From an uncultured Collinsella sp. (lineage in GTDB: Bacteria > Actinomycetota > Coriobacteriia > Coriobacteriales > Coriobacteriaceae): a stretch of DNA of 6,284 bases. Numbering within the stretch: position 1 is the stretch's first letter; each line of letters starts with the position of its first letter. This document shows, piece after piece, positions 1-3,703 of this stretch. Where the stretch lies: NCBI GenBank assembly GCA_900549535.1, contig UROR01000116.1, positions 1 through 6,284 of the forward strand. The letters run 5' to 3'. The notes beneath the pieces were generated by a model. That model searched no databases and was not told where the DNA came from. It saw nothing but the letters and a program-made list of their open reading frames with translations. The position numbers and the translations under genes are program-made.

Positions 1-81
1 GGTGGCTGAGCCCGATGGAGTACCGCAGGAAGCTTGGATACGCCTAGGCGCGGTCCAAGAAATCGTCCGCACCCCCGATCA
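1..81 (+). mobile_element. Right end of an IS3-family insertion sequence
   Basis: Directly after the transposase stop comes GGTCCAAGAAATCGTCCGCA (52-71) and then a C-run. A 'GTCCAA...' segment just behind the OrfB stop is where the right terminal inverted repeat of IS3/IS150-type elements normally sits. IS3 elements end in CA; candidate ends are the CA at 70-71 or the CA at 80-81, and I cannot choose without the left end. No target duplication can be tested because the other end is outside the window. Confidence 0.45.
3..47 (+). CDS. C-terminal end of an IS3-family transposase (OrfB), partial
   Basis: The reading frame entering from the left edge gives WLSPMEYRRKLGYA and then a TAG stop at 45-47. 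An 'LSPMEYRR' ending is typical of IS3-family OrfB (DDE integrase-type) transposases, whose last residues commonly follow a 'LGxLSPxEYR' pattern. Only 14 residues are visible, so the catalytic DDE residues, the OrfA/OrfB frameshift site and the intactness of the element cannot be judged. The frame points toward the rsmB cluster. It could instead be a decayed fragment, because nothing upstream can be seen. Confidence 0.6.
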   Translation, partial: WLSPMEYRRKLGYA

Positions 82-93
82 GCCCATCCAACG

Positions 94-424
94 GCCAAAC
101 AGGAACTATTTCACCGCAACTTTTCTTTAGATCGGATTTCGGGCTGATGCTAAGTTTGTAACATTTCAAAACTCTGCCGGATTACGGGGCTGAATTGACA
201 ACCTCTATCCATTCCGGTAATTTGCAAATTTCAACAAGCCATCTACCTGCGGTTTTATTTAGGCCATTTTTGCTGTGGTCAGGCATCAACGATCTAGCCC
301 CGTAATCCGCCCTACTTTTGATAGCAGCAAGTATGAAACCGAGCTATTATTACCACTCTTTACCGCTATTGCGATCTCCGCATGCATGACCTCCTGAGTT
401 GCGGTGAAATAAGAACTGTTTGGC
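94..424. repeat. 331-bp segment bounded by 28-base inverted repeats
   Basis: The left arm (94-121) begins GCCAAACAG and ends TTTCACCGCAACT. The right arm (397-424) is its reverse complement at 24 of 28 positions, the four differences lying together in the middle (412-415). The arms enclose a second inverted repeat and no convincing gene. A short gene-free segment with terminal inverted repeats beside an IS end suggests a non-autonomous mobile element or a dispersed palindromic repeat. I see no clear target duplication just outside the arms. Together with the inner repeat and the stem-loop it accounts for the gene-free stretch 82-469. Confidence 0.55.
166..321. repeat. Inner inverted repeat, 26-base arms
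   Basis: The core CGGATTACGGGGCT (178-191) is perfectly complementary to 296-309. Each core is flanked at the same six-base distance by TCAAAA (166-171) and TTTTGA (316-321), so the arms match at 22 of 26 positions. The 104-base spacer (192-295) is AT-rich. It contains a perfect TTGACA at 195-200 and a 12-base palindrome AATTTGCAAATT at 219-230. The repeat could be part of a folded mobile element or, less likely, the borders of an invertible segment. Confidence 0.55.
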
Positions 425-463
425 GGGTAGAAGCCGCTATTCAATCCCTATTTCACCGCAACT
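397..463 (-). repeat. Perfect 15-bp stem-loop just after rsmB
   Basis: AGTTGCGGTGAAATA (397-411) pairs without mismatch to 449-463, leaving a 37-base loop (412-448). The stem begins six bases beyond the rsmB stop in the direction of transcription, where a transcript end is expected. No U-run follows it on the minus strand (the next bases are CTCAGGAGG), so it is not a standard intrinsic terminator. It could still protect a 3' end or act with Rho. The same 15-base word occurs a third time at 107-121, which marks it as repeat-derived rather than specific to rsmB. Confidence 0.6.
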
Positions 464-469
464 TGGTAG

Positions 470-1870
470 TTAGTTGTGGACCAGACGGGCGCAGAAGTGG
501 CCGTCGTAGGAGTCTGCGTTTACGGGGACGCTTTGGAAGAGGCCACGGTCGTTTTGGCGCAGGGTGACGAGGCTCTTGGCGTGGTCGTATTCGGGGAGCT
601 GCAGAATCTGCGCCCCAGAGAGCGGCGCCACGATAAAGCCCTCGCCCTCGGGAGAAGCCAGAAAGGCATCCACGACCTGCGTGTTCTCCTCGTCAAAGAC
701 CGAGCAGGTGGCGTAGATGAGCTCACCGCCGGCAGCCACGCGCGCAGCCGCCTCCTTGAGCATCGTCAGTTGCAGCTTGGGTAGCTCGGTCATCACATCG
801 TTCTCAGTCAGACGCCACGGAATCTCGGGGTGGCGGCGCATGGTGCCCGTTCCCGAGCACGGCGCATCGATAAACACCGTGTCGAACAGCGCAGGCTCGC
901 CGAGCATGGCATCGAAGGACGTGAGCACTTCATTGAGCTCGCAGGCATCGCCCGACACCGTACGAACACCCGAGATACCCGCCTTATGCAGGCGCGCGAG
1001 ATTCTGATCGCACTTACGATCGTGCAGATCGAGCGCGGTATGCTGATGCTCATACCCAGCACGCTTGGCCTGGCACATCATCACATAGGTCTTGGTGCCG
1101 CGACCGGCGCCAAGCTCCCGGCAACGACCGGGACGTGGCGCGGCAGTAGCGATACGCTGGGCGTTGCGGGCAGAGGCAACCGCGGCAGCACGCGCACACA
1201 CGCCCGACGCAACCGTGACCTGCGCATCGACCGGAGCATGGCAGCCCGGGAAGACAGGCGCAACGAGCTGCGAGATATACGGGTCGGGTTTGGTCGCAAA
1301 CGCATCCTCATGCAGCGCAAGCGGCGCAGGCGCCAGATTGCCGGCAAAGTTGAGCGCACCCTCGGACGTGTCAAACGACGCCATAATACGAGCGCACAAC
1401 CAGCGAGGAAGACCCATCAAACGCGAAAGGCGAACCAACCGGCGCTCGGACTCGTCCACGTCGGATGCCGTGGCAAAGTCCTCCACGTTGTCCGCAACCT
1501 TGTGCAGCACCGCGTTAGCCAGGCCCGCGGCAGACTTAGCACCGCTGCGTACCAGCTCAACACCCTGGCTCACGGCAACGCGGCCCGGCGTATGCAGATA
1601 GAGCATCTCGAAGGCCGAGATGCGAAGCGCCATGCGCACGCGCGGCGCGACTTTTTTGGGCTTATCCAAAAACTGATCGAGCAACTCATTCAAAATGCCC
1701 TGCGTGGCGGCAACACCGAGCGCCAAACGCGCGGCAAAAGCGGAATCGCGCTGATCAATGGCCTTGGCGGAAGCACGGGAAGACAATACGTCACGTGCGT
1801 ACATACCGCGGCGATCGGCCTCCATCAACACATCGAGCGCAAGCTTGCGAGCGGGAGACAACTTGCTCAT
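470..1870 (-). CDS. rsmB: 16S rRNA (cytosine(967)-C(5))-methyltransferase RsmB
   Basis: RsmB uses S-adenosylmethionine to methylate C5 of a cytosine in 16S rRNA (C967 in E. coli numbering). Numbered from the ATG at 1870 (466 aa), residues ~3-130 form the NusB-like RNA-binding domain and the rest is a Rossmann-fold methyltransferase. DAPCSGTG at ~335-342 holds the cysteine (C338) that releases the product. YATCS at ~386-390 holds the nucleophile cysteine (C389). Motif I reads LGAGRGTKT (~253-261) where most RsmB proteins have an APGGKT-like loop. An in-frame GTG at 1885 would add five residues but lies inside the ribosome-binding site, so I prefer ATG 1870. That start overlaps the fmt stop as ATGA, suggesting translational coupling. 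The frame is intact; downstream lie repeats and an IS end. Confidence 0.93.
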   Translation of the reverse strand: MSKLSPARKLALDVLMEADRRGMYARDVLSSRASAKAIDQRDSAFAARLALGVAATQGILNELLDQFLDKPKKVAPRVRMALRISAFEMLYLHTPGRVAVSQGVELVRSGAKSAAGLANAVLHKVADNVEDFATASDVDESERRLVRLSRLMGLPRWLCARIMASFDTSEGALNFAGNLAPAPLALHEDAFATKPDPYISQLVAPVFPGCHAPVDAQVTVASGVCARAAAVASARNAQRIATAAPRPGRCRELGAGRGTKTYVMMCQAKRAGYEHQHTALDLHDRKCDQNLARLHKAGISGVRTVSGDACELNEVLTSFDAMLGEPALFDTVFIDAPCSGTGTMRRHPEIPWRLTENDVMTELPKLQLTMLKEAAARVAAGGELIYATCSVFDEENTQVVDAFLASPEGEGFIVAPLSGAQILQLPEYDHAKSLVTLRQNDRGLFQSVPVNADSYDGHFCARLVHN

Positions 1871-2787
1871 GACAGTAGACCCCACCTAAGATCGGCACCC
1901 TGCAGACCGGCAGCCCAGGCAGAAGCAGCCATGGCACGCTTGCCATCGGGCTTAACCTCAAGCAGTTCAACCACGCCATCGGAAAGGCCCAGGTAAACAC
2001 GCTTGCTCTTGACGGCAACAGCGCCCTCGCCAAGCGACACATCAGCCGGCACAGCATCGAGCACGCGAACCGATTTGCCGGCAATCACACAACGGGCAGG
2101 CGCGGTATCGGACGAAGCGAGCACATGACGCACGCAATCGAGCGCTGCCATCTGCTGATCCAGACGCATCTCCTGCTTGGAAATCTTGGCAGCATGAGTG
2201 ACGAGTGACTCATCCTGCTCAGCCCAAACAGCCGAGCCGTCGGCAAGCGAGGGAAGCGTATCGGCAAGCAACTTGCCACCAAGCTCACCAAGTTCCATGG
2301 TCAGAGCCTCGGCATGCTTACCGGCAACCGAGGTCGAGGCCTGCGCGCAATAAGCGCCCGTATCCACGCCATGCCCAATGCGCATAATGGAAACGCCGGC
2401 AACCTCATCACCAGCAAGAATGGCACGCTGAATAGGAGCAGCACCACGCCAACGCGGCAGCAAGGACGCATGAACATTCACAATACCGAGCGGTGCCATA
2501 TGAAGCACCTTATCAGGCAAAATGCAGCCGTAAGCAGCCACACAGAAAATATCAGCCTGAGCAGCCTGGAGCGCCTCAACAGCCTCAGGCGTCATACGAT
2601 TGGCCTCAATAACCGGCAGCCCCAGCTCAAGCGCCTTGGCCTTAACAGGAGAAGGCTCAAGCTTCTTACCACGCCCACGAACAGCATCAGGACGAGTAAT
2701 AACAAGCGCAATCTCGTTCCCAGCCTCAACAAGCGAAGTCAGCGAAGGCACAGCAAAATCAGGCGTACCCATAAACACAATACGCAT
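1867..2787 (-). CDS. fmt: Methionyl-tRNA formyltransferase
   Basis: Fmt transfers a formyl group from 10-formyltetrahydrofolate to Met-tRNA(fMet), making the initiator for bacterial translation. The 306-aa product has the usual family length. The N-terminus MRIVFMGTPDFAVPSL opens the formyltransferase fold. The GRGKKLEPSPVK loop (~38-49) matches the family's tRNA-contacting loop. The signature SLLPRWRGAAPI lies at 108-119, and the catalytic triad is N104, H106 and D142 (NVH and GVDTG). The C-terminal tRNA-binding domain ends with a KPDGKRAM motif (~279-286). GGGGAG at 2797-2802 sits 9 bases before the ATG. The stop overlaps the rsmB start by four bases. Def, one gene upstream, removes the same formyl group later, so the pairing makes functional sense. 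The 5' half favours T-ending codons more than the neighbouring genes. Confidence 0.97.
   Translation of the reverse strand: MRIVFMGTPDFAVPSLTSLVEAGNEIALVITRPDAVRGRGKKLEPSPVKAKALELGLPVIEANRMTPEAVEALQAAQADIFCVAAYGCILPDKVLHMAPLGIVNVHASLLPRWRGAAPIQRAILAGDEVAGVSIMRIGHGVDTGAYCAQASTSVAGKHAEALTMELGELGGKLLADTLPSLADGSAVWAEQDESLVTHAAKISKQEMRLDQQMAALDCVRHVLASSDTAPARCVIAGKSVRVLDAVPADVSLGEGAVAVKSKRVYLGLSDGVVELLEVKPDGKRAMAASAWAAGLQGADLRWGLLS
1880..1887 (-). promoter_or_regulatory. Ribosome-binding site for rsmB, inside fmt
   Basis: AGGTGGGG on the minus strand lies 9 bases before the ATG at 1870, within the last codons of fmt. It contains the alternative GTG codon at 1885, which argues against that longer start. 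Confidence 0.55.
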
Positions 2788-2889
2788 AAAGAACGTCTCC
2801 CCTCAACCAAAGCCGAGACGGCTACAAATAACAGCGGAAAGCCAAGTACCCAGCCCATCCGCAATAACATTTCAACAAGAACAAATATA
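2788..2889 (-). promoter_or_regulatory. T-rich leader of fmt with a weak -10 candidate
   Basis: The minus strand here is rich in T and G and runs from the terminator candidate to the fmt start. It holds the fmt ribosome-binding site (2797-2802). A TATATT at 2884-2889 matches five of six bases of the sigma-70 -10 box, but I see no good -35 box at 16-18 bases from it. A promoter is expected here if the upstream hairpin ends the def transcript. No secure gene lies in the leader; a hydrophobic open frame runs through it and is discussed in the findings. Confidence 0.3.
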
Positions 2890-2930
2890 CCCAAAACCAA
2901 AGAAAGAGCCGCAATAAAAGCAGCTCTTCC
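2890..2930 (-). terminator. Intrinsic terminator candidate between def and fmt
   Basis: On the minus strand GGAAGAGCTGC (2930-2920) pairs with GCGGCTCTTTC (2912-2902) around a seven-base loop (TTTTATT), giving an 11-bp stem with two G-U pairs. It is followed by TTTGGTTTT, a U-rich though interrupted tail. It would end or attenuate transcription coming from priA-def, so fmt-rsmB may need its own promoter. Confidence 0.5.
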
Positions 2931-3009
2931 AACAAAGCACCTATCAGCGAAGACGCCCCTCCCTGGCCCAACGGCACCCGGGCGAAGTGGAGCTGGAACT
3001 CGCTGTCGG

Positions 3010-3134
3010 CTTCCGGCGGTGGCTTAGGTTATTGCTCCTCGCGCAGTTCCGGACGAGCCGAAGAGCTCTTTATGTTCTCTTCGCGCGAGCAGGACTGTTT
3101 GAGCATGGAGCAAAACCTAAGCCTGCGGCGGAAG
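3010..3134. repeat. GC-rich 125-base imperfect hairpin element between def and fmt
   Basis: Several nested complementary blocks form one long rod. CTTCCG (3010-3015) pairs with 3129-3134. After a 5x5 internal loop, GGCTTAGGTT (3021-3030) pairs with 3114-3123. TTGCTCC (3032-3038) pairs with 3107-3113, leaving A3031 as the only bulge. CTCGCGC (3038-3044) pairs with 3083-3089, sharing C3038 as an alternative partner. CGAAGAG (3059-3065) pairs with 3077-3083. There are asymmetric bulges at 3045-3058 and 3090-3106. Because it folds on either strand, the strand of any RNA is unclear. It may be a dispersed palindromic repeat, a structured RNA or a transcript-processing site. A 25-codon open frame fills the minus-strand hairpin. 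Together with the terminator and leader it accounts for the 361-base def-fmt gap. Confidence 0.6.
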
Positions 3135-3148
3135 GGGGACGGTGGGAC

Positions 3149-3685
3149 CTACTCCGTCTCGCCCGGTCGAGCGCCGCGGGCCAGGGCGTCCTGGTACTCC
3201 TTGACGGCCTTGATACGCTGCATCGGTTTGAGTCGCTCGAACATGGTGTTGCCGTGCAGGTGATCGATCTCGTGCTGCAGGCACACGCAGAACAGGTCGC
3301 CCGAGGCCTCGTAACGAATCAGGTTGGCATCCAGGTCATACGCCTCGACGACGACATGGTCGGGACGCTCAATCTCGCAGCTAATGCCCGGAATGGACAG
3401 GCAGCCCTCGCTAAACGGAACCAGATGGTCGCTCTGCTCAACAATCACAGGGTTGATGAGCACGTACGGGTCGTAGTCGTTCTTGTCGCTGTAATCGCAG
3501 TCGATGGTGACAAGCTGAATAAGCTCGCCGATCTGCGGGGCGGCCAGGCCGCAACCGCCGTTCTCGAACATCATCTTCTTCATCTTTTCGGCAAGCGCCT
3601 CAATCGCCGGGGTGATTTCCTCGATGACAGCGCACTCCTGGCGCAGACGAGGGTCGGGCGACAGTACGATTCCGTTGGCTTCCAT
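3149..3685 (-). CDS. def: Peptide deformylase
   Basis: Deformylase is a metal-dependent hydrolase that removes the N-formyl group from nascent proteins at the ribosome exit. From the ATG at 3685 the product is 178 aa, the normal length. All three family motifs are present: GCGLAAPQ (~44-51), EGCLS (~93-97) with the metal-ligand cysteine C95, and HEIDH (~138-142) with metal ligands H138 and H142 and catalytic E139. An ATG two codons upstream (3691) directly abuts the GAAAGG ribosome-binding site and could not use it, so 3685 is the better start. The gene begins 18 bases after priA and is probably cotranscribed with it. It ends in TAG, after which the same frame stays open for 39 more codons. 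Confidence 0.96.
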   Translation of the reverse strand: MEANGIVLSPDPRLRQECAVIEEITPAIEALAEKMKKMMFENGGCGLAAPQIGELIQLVTIDCDYSDKNDYDPYVLINPVIVEQSDHLVPFSEGCLSIPGISCEIERPDHVVVEAYDLDANLIRYEASGDLFCVCLQHEIDHLHGNTMFERLKPMQRIKAVKEYQDALARGARPGETE

Positions 3686-3690
3686 GGCCA

Positions 3691-3697
3691 TCCTTTC
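3691..3697 (-). promoter_or_regulatory. Ribosome-binding site that fixes the def start
   Basis: GAAAGGA on the minus strand is 5 bases before the ATG at 3685. It overlaps the first base of the upstream ATG at 3691, which argues for the shorter protein. Confidence 0.6.
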
Positions 3698-3703
3698 GGG
3701 TTG

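Noticed and set aside
382..567. 61-codon plus-strand frame crossing the end of rsmB
   Set aside because: It starts in repeat DNA, has no ribosome-binding site on that strand and becomes an Arg/Gly-rich antisense product of rsmB.
1871..1885. GTG at 1885 as the rsmB start
   Set aside because: It lies inside the AGGTGGGG ribosome-binding site, while the ATG at 1870 has proper spacing and an ATGA overlap with fmt.
830..1996. 388-codon plus-strand open frame opposite rsmB and fmt
   Set aside because: It crosses the real fmt-rsmB junction in antisense and has no family features.
3010..3134. Firm call as 6S RNA, SRP RNA, RNase P RNA or T-box leader
   Set aside because: The rod shape alone recalls 6S RNA. 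I see no SRP tetraloop/GGAAG core in the right setting, no RNase P conserved core and no T-box GGGTGGNACC, so no family name is justified.
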